From contig JALHSP010000101.1 of assembly GCA_022865305.1 (NCBI GenBank), forward strand, positions 1 to 64,000: a stretch of DNA of 64,000 bases, read 5' to 3'. The notes below the pieces were generated by a model. That model did no database searches, was not told the DNA's origin, and saw nothing but the letters and a program-made list of their open reading frames with translations. Below are positions 27,669 to 35,899 of the stretch, piece after piece. Made by a program: the position numbers and the translations under genes. Each line of letters opens with the position of its first letter. Positions within the stretch are counted from its first letter, which is position 1. Source of the DNA: Bacteroidales bacterium (lineage in GTDB: Bacteria; Bacteroidota; Bacteroidia; Bacteroidales; VadinHA17).

Positions 27669-27717
27669 CCTCACCCCAACCCCTATCTCCTGGGAGAGGG
27701 GGATATAGGGGGTGAGG
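27669..27717 (+). terminator. GC-rich hairpin after the GH51 gene
   Basis: Starting just after the stop codon, CCTCACCCC at 27669 pairs with GGGGTGAGG ending at 27717, with an inner CTCC/GGAG stem. The hairpin is long but has no T-run after it, so it may be a transcript-stability element or dispersed repeat as much as a terminator. Confidence 0.45.
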
Positions 27718-27751
27718 TAAAAAAGTTCACAAATTGTAACAGAAGATATTT

Positions 27752-30166
27752 ATGCAAAAATTAAACAGCCTCTTAATACTGATTACAGCGGGTATCCTTC
27801 TATTTTCAGGATGCTCCCGGAGCATCTCCTCCGGGGACTACCCGATACAACCGGTTCCCTTTACATCGGTAAAGCTTACTGATAATTTTTGGGCACCACA
27901 TATCAAAAAGAATGCAGATATCACAATTCCTATTGCATTCTCATATTGTGAATCGACTGGCAGGATAAAAAACTTTGAGATTGCAGGTGGACTTGATACC
28001 GGAAGATTCCGGACTATTTATCCGTTTGATGATTCCGATGTATTTAAAATAATTGAAGGAGCCAGCTACTCTCTTCAGACCTTCCCCGATATTGAACTTG
28101 ATACCTATCTCGACACTTTGATTTATAAGATTGGCCTGGCACAGGAAGATGACGGATATCTCTATACGAACAGAACGATTGCAGAAATGCACGGAGGCGC
28201 CGGTCTCCATGAATGGGCAAGTAAAAACAGATGGGAGCTCGACTCTATCCTGAGCCATGAGCTTTATAATCTGGGTCATCTTTATGAAGCTGCAGTTGCG
28301 CATTTCCAGGCAACAGGAAAAAGAACCCTTCTTGACATTGCTTTAAAATCAGCTGATCTTGTAAACAAGGATTTCGGATGGGACAGAGTAAAGGTATATC
28401 CCGGCCACCAGGTAATTGAAATGGGGCTGGTAAAACTTTACAGGATAACCGGTGAGAAGAAATATCTCGACCTCGCAAGATTCTTTCTCGATGTCCGGGG
28501 ACCAAAAGGAGATGCATACAACCAGGCTCACAAAAAGGTTGTTGATCAGACTGAAGCAGTAGGTCATTCTGTCAGAGCTACTTATATGTATTCAGGAATG
28601 GCAGATATAGCTGCTATTGAAAAAGATAAAGCCTATCTGAACGCAATTACAAGGATTTGGGAGGATATTGTATATGGAAAGATATACATCACAGGAGGTA
28701 TAGGAGCAACAGGGGGGAATGAAGGTTTTGCTGATCCTTTCGTTTTACCCAACATGTCTGCCTATTGTGAGACATGTGCATCAATAGGAGACATTTTTAC
28801 TAACCACAGGCTTTTCCTGTTGCATGGAGAAACAAAATATATTGATATTCTCGAAAAGACCCTGTATAACTCGATGCTGTCAGGGGTTTCATTATCGGCT
28901 GACAGATTCTTTTATCCTAATCCTCTGGAATCCAATGGCCAGCATGAAAGAAGTGCATGGTTTGGATGCGCATGTTGCCCTTCAAATATTGCAAGATTTG
29001 TTCCGGCAATTCCCGGATATGTTTATGCTGTAGCTGATGATGAACTTTATGTTAACCTTTTCATTTCGAATAATGCTGAGATTAATGTTGGCAAGAATAA
29101 GGTGACTATTTCTCAGAAGGCAAATTTCCCATGGGATGGCAAGGTTGAAATCCTGGTTGATCCTGAAACCAGCGGAAAATTCTCAATGAAAATACGTATC
29201 CCCGGCTGGGCAGTAAATGAAGCTATTCCTGGTGGCCTTTACAGGTTCGACGATCAGAACAGTGAGGCATATAAAATCATGCTGAATGGCGAATCCATTA
29301 AAACTGAAATTGAAAACGGGTACGCTGAGATTGAAAGACAATGGAAGAAAGGAGACAAGATCGAACTGGATTTCCCGATGCCGGTAAGAAAAGTAGTTGC
29401 GGATGAGAGAATTAAGGAAGATATAGGCAAGATTGCAATACAGCGGGGTCCGTTAATTTACTGTGCAGAATGGCCGGATAACAATACAGGGAATGTTCTT
29501 AACTTTGTTTTAAACAGAGAGGCTCCTTTGATGGCTGAATTTGTCCCATCACTGCTTGGTGGTACACAGATTATAAAAACTTCAGGTTTCCAGACTCAAA
29601 AGACGCTGGATGGGAAAATTGACTTACTCCCTGAGGAGCCCATTATGCTTATTCCATATGCATTGTGGAATAACCGCGGTCCGGGACAGATGATGATATG
29701 GTTTCCTGTAACAACAGAGAGTTCACATCCTCTTCCTGCACCAACAATTGCCTACCGCAGCAAAGTAAGGGCAAATAAAATGACCAGGGCACTTTATGCT
29801 GTTAACGATCAGGTTGAACCTCAGAACTCTAATGATCACTCTGTTACTTATTATCACTGGTGGCCGGATAAGGACCAGTGGGTATGGATCGAGTACGATT
29901 TTGATAAACCTGAGACAATATCGAAAACAAAAGTATACTGGTTTGATGATGGTCCTGATGGCGGATGCCGCATTCCAGATGAATGGGAGATCCTCTATCT
30001 CTCGGGTAATGTATGGAAACCTGTCAATGCAAAAATGGCATACAAAGTCACAAAGGATGCCTGGGATTCTGTTGCTTTTGAATCTGTAAAAGCAACAGCA
30101 GTAAAGATTAAGGTTAAGCTAAATAAGGATTTTTCCAGCGGAATATATGAATGGATTGTGGAATAA
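27752..30166 (+). CDS. GH127-type beta-L-arabinofuranosidase, lipoprotein
   Basis: This protein of 804 aa has a lipobox LFSGC (Cys21), so it is predicted to be membrane-anchored and outside the cytoplasm. The (alpha/alpha)6 GH127 catalytic domain carries the zinc and nucleophile set known from HypBA1: E339 and C341 in YCETC, and C407/C408 in CACC. Such enzymes release beta-L-arabinofuranose, as found in hydroxyproline-linked extensin arabinans and rhamnogalacturonan-II. A C-terminal region from about 700 (DQWVWIEYDFDKPETI) resembles an F5/8 type C-like carbohydrate-binding sandwich. It is 83 bases after the GH51 gene in the same direction. Confidence 0.9.
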   Translation: MQKLNSLLILITAGILLFSGCSRSISSGDYPIQPVPFTSVKLTDNFWAPHIKKNADITIPIAFSYCESTGRIKNFEIAGGLDTGRFRTIYPFDDSDVFKIIEGASYSLQTFPDIELDTYLDTLIYKIGLAQEDDGYLYTNRTIAEMHGGAGLHEWASKNRWELDSILSHELYNLGHLYEAAVAHFQATGKRTLLDIALKSADLVNKDFGWDRVKVYPGHQVIEMGLVKLYRITGEKKYLDLARFFLDVRGPKGDAYNQAHKKVVDQTEAVGHSVRATYMYSGMADIAAIEKDKAYLNAITRIWEDIVYGKIYITGGIGATGGNEGFADPFVLPNMSAYCETCASIGDIFTNHRLFLLHGETKYIDILEKTLYNSMLSGVSLSADRFFYPNPLESNGQHERSAWFGCACCPSNIARFVPAIPGYVYAVADDELYVNLFISNNAEINVGKNKVTISQKANFPWDGKVEILVDPETSGKFSMKIRIPGWAVNEAIPGGLYRFDDQNSEAYKIMLNGESIKTEIENGYAEIERQWKKGDKIELDFPMPVRKVVADERIKEDIGKIAIQRGPLIYCAEWPDNNTGNVLNFVLNREAPLMAEFVPSLLGGTQIIKTSGFQTQKTLDGKIDLLPEEPIMLIPYALWNNRGPGQMMIWFPVTTESSHPLPAPTIAYRSKVRANKMTRALYAVNDQVEPQNSNDHSVTYYHWWPDKDQWVWIEYDFDKPETISKTKVYWFDDGPDGGCRIPDEWEILYLSGNVWKPVNAKMAYKVTKDAWDSVAFESVKATAVKIKVKLNKDFSSGIYEWIVE

Positions 30167-30196
30167 AAAATGTTTCGGGATAGAAATGTATTATAA

Positions 30197-31762
30197 ATGA
30201 AAAAAATCCTGGTCCTTTTTTATTTTTTCGGTTTATTGTTATTTTTTTATTGCAATGTAGAAACAGGTCTCAGACCTGTCTCTAACATATATATTGATGA
30301 TCAAACCGGCAACGACAGAAATCCGGGTACGATTAAAAAACCTTTAAGAACAATTCCGGAGGTCAATAAACGCATTCAGGAAAAACCAGCAAGCCTCTAT
30401 TTTGCCGGAGGCCAGATTTTCGAAGGCAATTTGATCCTTCAGAATCTAAAAGGTTCTGAAGCAGATTCCATATTCATCGGTTCATATGGAAAGGGCAGGG
30501 CAATTATTAACGGAGTTGACAGGGAAGCCATAAGGATCGAAAACTGCTCATATATCCGGATCGAAAATCTCGATCTAAAAGGGAGTGGCAGAAAAAACGG
30601 GAATACAACAAATGGCTTGTCACTGGTTCATACAACAAAAAGCAGAGTCGGACAAATAAATGCCGAAGGATTCCAGAAATCGGGTGTTGATCTGTATGAC
30701 TGCAGAAATATTGATGTAAAAAGTGTTTTTGCTTACAATAATGGGTTTTGCGGTATAAACGTAATGGGATCAGATAAAAAATTGTCAGGAAATATTCTTA
30801 TTCAGGATTGCAAAGCTGAGAATAATCCGGGAGATCCAACAATTCTTGATAATCACAGCGGCAATGGTATTCTTGTAGGTGTATCTGACAGTGTGATGAT
30901 CGACCATTGTACTGCTACCAATAATGGATGGGACATGCCCAGGCAGGGTAACGGACCTGTGGGTATCTGGACATGGCAAAGCGATCATATAACCATCCAG
31001 TATTGTATAAGCTACAGGAACAAAACCTCAGAAGGCGGAAAAGACGGAGGTGGTTTTGACCTGGATGGAGGAGTTACAAACTCTGTTATTCAATATTGCC
31101 TTTCATATGAAAACCATGGTGCCGGATATGGATTATTTCAGTATCCCGGAGCATCAAACTGGTCAAATAATACCATACGTTATTGTGTCAGCATTAATGA
31201 TGCTCATACTACAGAAGGAGCAGGCAGCTTCTTCATCTGGAACGGATCAGATGAAAGCAAGCAGCTTACCGGCTGTTATATTTATAACAATGTAGCATAT
31301 AACTCATCAGCCCCGGTTATAAGCTTTGAAAACGCTTCGGACCATGAAAGTTTTAATTTCTGTAACAATATTTTTCTTGGATCAGGTCAGCTTATTTCCG
31401 GGAAAAATACTGGTAGTAAATTTATCGGAAATGTATGGTGGACTGCAGAAAATAAAATTAAATTCATGGAGTTTAGAAGCCTTGCTGAATGGGCTGAGGC
31501 GACAGGACAGGAGACATTAAATGGCAGGATAATCGGGATTCAGAAAGATCCCTTCCTCAGAGGACCATTTGATACAGATATTACTGATCCATATAATCTA
31601 AACATGCTTATTGGCTATACTCTGAGACCTGATTCACCACTGAGGAATCAGGGTATAGATATTCAATCTATCTATGGGGCAGGTCTTCCTCAAACTGATT
31701 TTTACGGGAATCCGATACCACAAGGTGATGACATCGAACCTGGCATATTTGAGATAAAATAA
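30197..31762 (+). CDS. Right-handed beta-helix (PbH1) exported protein
   Basis: This protein of 521 aa has a hydrophobic N-terminus and a possible lipobox FFYC (Cys19). The body has many beta-helix rungs with N-rich turns (IENCSYIRIENLDLKG, VIQYCLSYENHGAGYG). The opening IYIDDQTGNDRNPGT is common in DUF1565-type and poly-saccharide lyase-like helices. No pectate lyase or GH28 catalytic motif was recognised, so the activity is unknown. Its position between two GH127-like genes suggests action on pectic or arabinan material. It starts 30 bases after the preceding gene and is followed by a degenerate repeat copy at 31783. Confidence 0.8.
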   Translation: MKKILVLFYFFGLLLFFYCNVETGLRPVSNIYIDDQTGNDRNPGTIKKPLRTIPEVNKRIQEKPASLYFAGGQIFEGNLILQNLKGSEADSIFIGSYGKGRAIINGVDREAIRIENCSYIRIENLDLKGSGRKNGNTTNGLSLVHTTKSRVGQINAEGFQKSGVDLYDCRNIDVKSVFAYNNGFCGINVMGSDKKLSGNILIQDCKAENNPGDPTILDNHSGNGILVGVSDSVMIDHCTATNNGWDMPRQGNGPVGIWTWQSDHITIQYCISYRNKTSEGGKDGGGFDLDGGVTNSVIQYCLSYENHGAGYGLFQYPGASNWSNNTIRYCVSINDAHTTEGAGSFFIWNGSDESKQLTGCYIYNNVAYNSSAPVISFENASDHESFNFCNNIFLGSGQLISGKNTGSKFIGNVWWTAENKIKFMEFRSLAEWAEATGQETLNGRIIGIQKDPFLRGPFDTDITDPYNLNMLIGYTLRPDSPLRNQGIDIQSIYGAGLPQTDFYGNPIPQGDDIEPGIFEIK

Positions 31763-31782
31763 ATATCTCTTGAAACATTTTA

Positions 31783-31835
31783 ACAGGTCGCCCTTTGTGA
31801 GTTTAAGATTGTTTATTTTGCTTTATCTTAGTCTA
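31783..31835. repeat. Degenerate copy of the araB-GH51 repeat
   Basis: ACAGGTCGC at 31783 is identical to the start of the array at 25855, and the next stretch (TTTAAGATTG...CTTTATCTTA) aligns with the araB copy (TTTGAATAG...CTTTATCTAT). The hairpin stem itself is no longer paired. It again sits right after a stop codon. Confidence 0.45.
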
Positions 31836-31868
31836 ATAATTAATCCTTAATCCAAAAATACACAGCAG

Positions 31869-34553
31869 ATGAAATCACGAATTTCAGCATTTATGATCCT
31901 GATGATAATGTTTTTTTCAGGTATGTCTGTCCGGCTAATAAAAGCACAGACGGCCGGTAAAAATCTGGCAGTTGTTGCAACTCCATCAGGTTCGATGCGT
32001 TATGGAGCATCACTGACCTCACTTAATGACGGACTTACTCCAGTCAGCACAGGTGGGATGCGGACAGGTGGTAGCAGACCTCCGCAACGTCTTACAACGC
32101 AATGGGTACAGTATGAATGGATTCAACCTGTAAGTACAGGCGAAATATCAGTTTTCTGGTGGAATTATGAAAACAGTGTTAAGCTTCCCCATGCTTACAG
32201 GATAAAATACTGGAATGGAAATGATTTCATTCCGGTAAAAAATGCCTCAGGACTTGGTCTTGAAAACAATAAATACAACCGGACCACATTTGACCAGGTG
32301 CAGACGACAAGGCTGAGACTGGAAATTGATTCAGTTGACAGGTTCCTGGGAACTATTCTTGAATGGATTGTAGTTCAGGCTGATAATTCTCCTGATCATC
32401 CTCCGGTAGTTACTGCGGGAGTGGACCGAAGTGTAATGCTTGGAGGAAAAACATATTTTGCAGGTAAGACAAAATCCGTAACACCGGTAAGCAAAACTGT
32501 CTGGAGTAAAAAGTCCGGAACAGGCAGTGTTGAATTTAAGGATGCAGAGGCACTTGAGACAACTGCAATATTTTCCGCAACCGGTGATTATGTTATTACC
32601 CTTACTGCTACCCAAGGCAAATTGTCATCAGTATCATCACTTAAAGTTAAAGTACAGCAACCGCCGCAGGATAAACGGCTCGATGTAGTTTACACCAGGC
32701 GGTACAGGATCGACAGTCCGTTATGGAATGCAAGGGCAAAGGCAATGATTGTGAACTGGATACCATGGTGCATTGACCAGATAAACCGTACTGGTCTGAC
32801 ATTAGGACCAGGCGGTATTGATAATTTTATTGAAGCTGGAAAAGCATTGCGGGGAGAACCTCATGGCAGACATCTCGGATATGTTTTTTCAAATGCGTGG
32901 GTGCATCAGACCGTTGAATCGATGAGTATTGCCTTGATGGTCGATCCCCAGGGCGATAAAGAAATAATTGCAGCACAGGAAAAAATGAAGGCAACCCTGG
33001 GAAAATGGATCCCCATAATTCTTGCTGCACAGGAACCTGATGGCTATCTGCAGACTGCATTTACACTTCGTGATACTGCCAGGTGGCAGGAAAGATGGGC
33101 CCCGCGTACAAGAGGAAATCATGAAGGCTATGTAGCAGGATATTTCCTCGAATCTGCAATAAATCATTACACACTTACAGAAGGTAAGGATAAGCGGTTA
33201 TATGATGCAGCAAAACGACTTGCCGATTGCTGGGTGGCCAACATAGGTCCGGGGAAAAAAGAATGGTACGACGGACACCAGGAAATGGAGCAGGCGCTTG
33301 TACGGTTTGGACGGTTCGTGAATGACATGGAAGGCAACGGACGGGGAGACAATTACATTAAACTCTCCAGATTCCTGCTGGATTGCCGTAAAGATGGAAG
33401 TGAATATGATCAGAGCCATGTTCCGGTGCAGCAGCAATATGAAGCCGTAGGCCATGCAGTGAGGGCTGCTTATAGTTATTCGGGTATGGCCGATATTGCA
33501 GCGGAAACGGGAGATGTGGATTACCAGAGCGCTGTTATGTCACTGTGGGATAATATTGTAAACAAAAAGTACTATGTTACCGGAGGAATCGGAAGCGGAG
33601 AATCATCCGAGGGATTTGGACCAAATTATTCACTCCGTAACAATGCCTACTGTGAATCATGTTCAAGCTGCGGACTTATATTCTTTCAGTATAAGATGAA
33701 CATCGCCTATCATGATGCAAAATATGCTGACCTTTATGAAGAGACTATGTACAACGCGTTGCTTGGTTCACTGGATATTGAAGGGAAGAATTTCTTTTAT
33801 GATAACCCGCTCTCTTCATCAATCGCACGCTATCCGTGGCATACATGTCCATGTTGTGTAGGCAATATACCGAGGACTCTGCTGATGATACCAACCTGGA
33901 CATATGTAAAAGGGGAAGAAAGTATTTATGTTAATATGTTCATCGGGAGCACTATCAATATTGAAAAAGTAGCAGGTACTGATGTTCAGATGGTACAAAA
34001 GACCGATTATCCCTGGAGCGGGAAAGTCTCAATTATATTAAATCCAAAGCAGGCAAAAGAATTCACTCTTTTTGTGCGGATACCGAATCGCTCGACAAGT
34101 CAGCTTTATACTTCAGCTCCTTTAGTAAACGGTCTGAAATCACTTACTGTAAATGGGAAGAGGGTAACACCGAAAACAGAGAATGGTTATGCATTCATTA
34201 AGCGTACATGGAAAGCCGGTGACAGAGTAGACCTGGAATTACCTATGGAAATACAGACTATAACACCTGATGAAAAAATTGAAGCAGACAGGGGACGGGT
34301 CGCACTTCGTTACGGTCCGATGATTTACAATGTAGAGAAAGCTGATCAGCCTGATATCGACAAATATATCGGTACAGGACCGCTATCACTTGAATGGCGT
34401 AATGATCTTCTGGGAGGAGTGATGACAATAAAGGGAAAATGGGAGGATGGCTCACCTCTTGTAGCCATACCCAATTATACGAGAAATAACAGGATAATCC
34501 AGCCGGCTGAACGAAACACACCCCAGTCGGTTGTGTGGATCAGGAAACAATAA
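31869..34553 (+). CDS. GH127/GH146-like beta-L-arabinofuranosidase with N-terminal modules
   Basis: This exported protein of 894 aa has a signal peptide ending around IKAQ (residue 27). Residues 30-170 resemble an F5/8 type C-like binding sandwich, residues 175-265 an Ig/PKD-like domain, and from about 270 to the end a GH127-superfamily (alpha/alpha)6 catalytic domain. The zinc/nucleophile residues are E596 and C598 in YCESCSSC and C662/C663 in CPCC. Domain order is reversed compared with the first GH127 enzyme, where the sandwich is C-terminal, so the two are not recent duplicates. It probably removes beta-L-arabinofuranose in another linkage context, but the subfamily (GH127 or GH146) is not certain. 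Confidence 0.83.
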   Translation: MKSRISAFMILMIMFFSGMSVRLIKAQTAGKNLAVVATPSGSMRYGASLTSLNDGLTPVSTGGMRTGGSRPPQRLTTQWVQYEWIQPVSTGEISVFWWNYENSVKLPHAYRIKYWNGNDFIPVKNASGLGLENNKYNRTTFDQVQTTRLRLEIDSVDRFLGTILEWIVVQADNSPDHPPVVTAGVDRSVMLGGKTYFAGKTKSVTPVSKTVWSKKSGTGSVEFKDAEALETTAIFSATGDYVITLTATQGKLSSVSSLKVKVQQPPQDKRLDVVYTRRYRIDSPLWNARAKAMIVNWIPWCIDQINRTGLTLGPGGIDNFIEAGKALRGEPHGRHLGYVFSNAWVHQTVESMSIALMVDPQGDKEIIAAQEKMKATLGKWIPIILAAQEPDGYLQTAFTLRDTARWQERWAPRTRGNHEGYVAGYFLESAINHYTLTEGKDKRLYDAAKRLADCWVANIGPGKKEWYDGHQEMEQALVRFGRFVNDMEGNGRGDNYIKLSRFLLDCRKDGSEYDQSHVPVQQQYEAVGHAVRAAYSYSGMADIAAETGDVDYQSAVMSLWDNIVNKKYYVTGGIGSGESSEGFGPNYSLRNNAYCESCSSCGLIFFQYKMNIAYHDAKYADLYEETMYNALLGSLDIEGKNFFYDNPLSSSIARYPWHTCPCCVGNIPRTLLMIPTWTYVKGEESIYVNMFIGSTINIEKVAGTDVQMVQKTDYPWSGKVSIILNPKQAKEFTLFVRIPNRSTSQLYTSAPLVNGLKSLTVNGKRVTPKTENGYAFIKRTWKAGDRVDLELPMEIQTITPDEKIEADRGRVALRYGPMIYNVEKADQPDIDKYIGTGPLSLEWRNDLLGGVMTIKGKWEDGSPLVAIPNYTRNNRIIQPAERNTPQSVVWIRKQ

Positions 34554-34669
34554 AAGATCTGCATCATGGAGTTTATTTGAGAAAAGTTATGGTTAACAGC
34601 TGTAATATGTCAATTACCATTGATCGCCCGGTAAAAAGTGCTACTTTTGAAGCAAAAGACTGATTTTCT

Positions 34670-35821
34670 ATGCCGAAAACCTATTTTATTTATTATCCGC
34701 TGACTGAGGGATGTATCGAAGAGGAATGGAAACAATGTCTGAAACAAATTGAGAATACACGGAAGTCGGGATATACACCTGTTAAATTAAATATTTTCAC
34801 CGATCTGCCAGATTTTGAGACTTTTCTCTCAGTACGGCAATTTATCACTGACTCAGTCTTTGATGCTTTTGGCAGTAAGTGTCCTGCTTTAAGTATCACA
34901 GTTCAGCCTCCTGAAAAAAAATGGAAAGTAGCAGTTGAAGCTGCATTTATTGGTACAGGTTCGAAGGATGTTACCGGAAATTCATATAATTCTGTCCCTT
35001 ATGTTATCCTTGAATCAGAATCAGGAAAAGAGATCCTGGCAGGCGGTGTCAGCAGTTATTTGTACCCTGATGATACAAGGAAAGCAGCCGAAAAAGCTTT
35101 TGATCTGATGGTTGATATCCTGGATAAGGAGAAGATGTCATTAAACCATATAGTGCGACAGTGGAATTATGTCGGGGATATTCTGAAAGTAAAAGACGGA
35201 TATCAGAACTATCAGATTTTTAACGAAGTAAGAAGTGAATATTATCACCATCACAGAAATGTTAAAGGATATCCGGCTGCTACAGGAATAGGAATAAAAC
35301 ATGGAGGCGTTATTCTTGACTTCTGTGCACTTAGTCCAGCTGGATCAGCAACAATCAAATCCGTTAATAATCCGAACCAGGTGAATGCTTACGATTACGG
35401 ACAACAGGTATTGATGGGAATGTCAGGTAAAGGCAAAACCGTTAAACACCCTCCTCAGTTCGAACGTGGACTTCTTCTTATAAATAACCGGGATGCGACA
35501 CTTTATATTTCGGGGACAGCTGCAATAATCGGACAGGAAACCATCGGGAAAAATGATGTCGAGAAGCAAACTATAGTAACAATCGAAAATATAAAGAAGC
35601 TGTCGGATACTGAGCGAATCAGTCAATTGATGTTATCACCGGTATTATTTAATGAAAAGTATTCTTTACTGAGGATTTACATAAAAAGACAAAATGATTT
35701 TAATTTAGTACGGCAGATTTGCAGTGAACATTTTCCACAAATTCCGGCAATATATCTTGAGGCAGATATTTGCCGTAATGATTTACTGGTCGAGATCGAA
35801 GCAGAAGTGGAATTGAAATAA
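34670..35821 (+). CDS. Chorismatase-family (FkbO/Hyg5-like) protein
   Basis: This cytoplasmic protein of 383 aa matches the chorismatase fold, which is related to RidA/YjgF. Motifs seen are RQWNYVGDI at 163-171, FNEVRSEYY at 184-192, YPAATGIGI at 201-209, PPQFERG at 261-267, ISGTAAIIGQET at 280-291 and QTIVTIENI at 300-308. Characterised members (FkbO, Hyg5, XanB2) cleave chorismate to dihydroxycyclohexadiene-carboxylate or hydroxybenzoates. Finding one between GH127- and GH31-type genes is unexpected. It lies 116 bases after the preceding gene and 78 before GH31, all co-directional. The function could be quinone or pigment related, or a different RidA-type deamination; the substrate is unknown. 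Confidence 0.72.
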   Translation: MPKTYFIYYPLTEGCIEEEWKQCLKQIENTRKSGYTPVKLNIFTDLPDFETFLSVRQFITDSVFDAFGSKCPALSITVQPPEKKWKVAVEAAFIGTGSKDVTGNSYNSVPYVILESESGKEILAGGVSSYLYPDDTRKAAEKAFDLMVDILDKEKMSLNHIVRQWNYVGDILKVKDGYQNYQIFNEVRSEYYHHHRNVKGYPAATGIGIKHGGVILDFCALSPAGSATIKSVNNPNQVNAYDYGQQVLMGMSGKGKTVKHPPQFERGLLLINNRDATLYISGTAAIIGQETIGKNDVEKQTIVTIENIKKLSDTERISQLMLSPVLFNEKYSLLRIYIKRQNDFNLVRQICSEHFPQIPAIYLEADICRNDLLVEIEAEVELK

Positions 35822-35899
35822 TGCAAAAGTGTTTCACGCTTATTATTATTATCTATTTTTCAGTCATACTCCGAATATGTAAATAATTTAATACACCCG

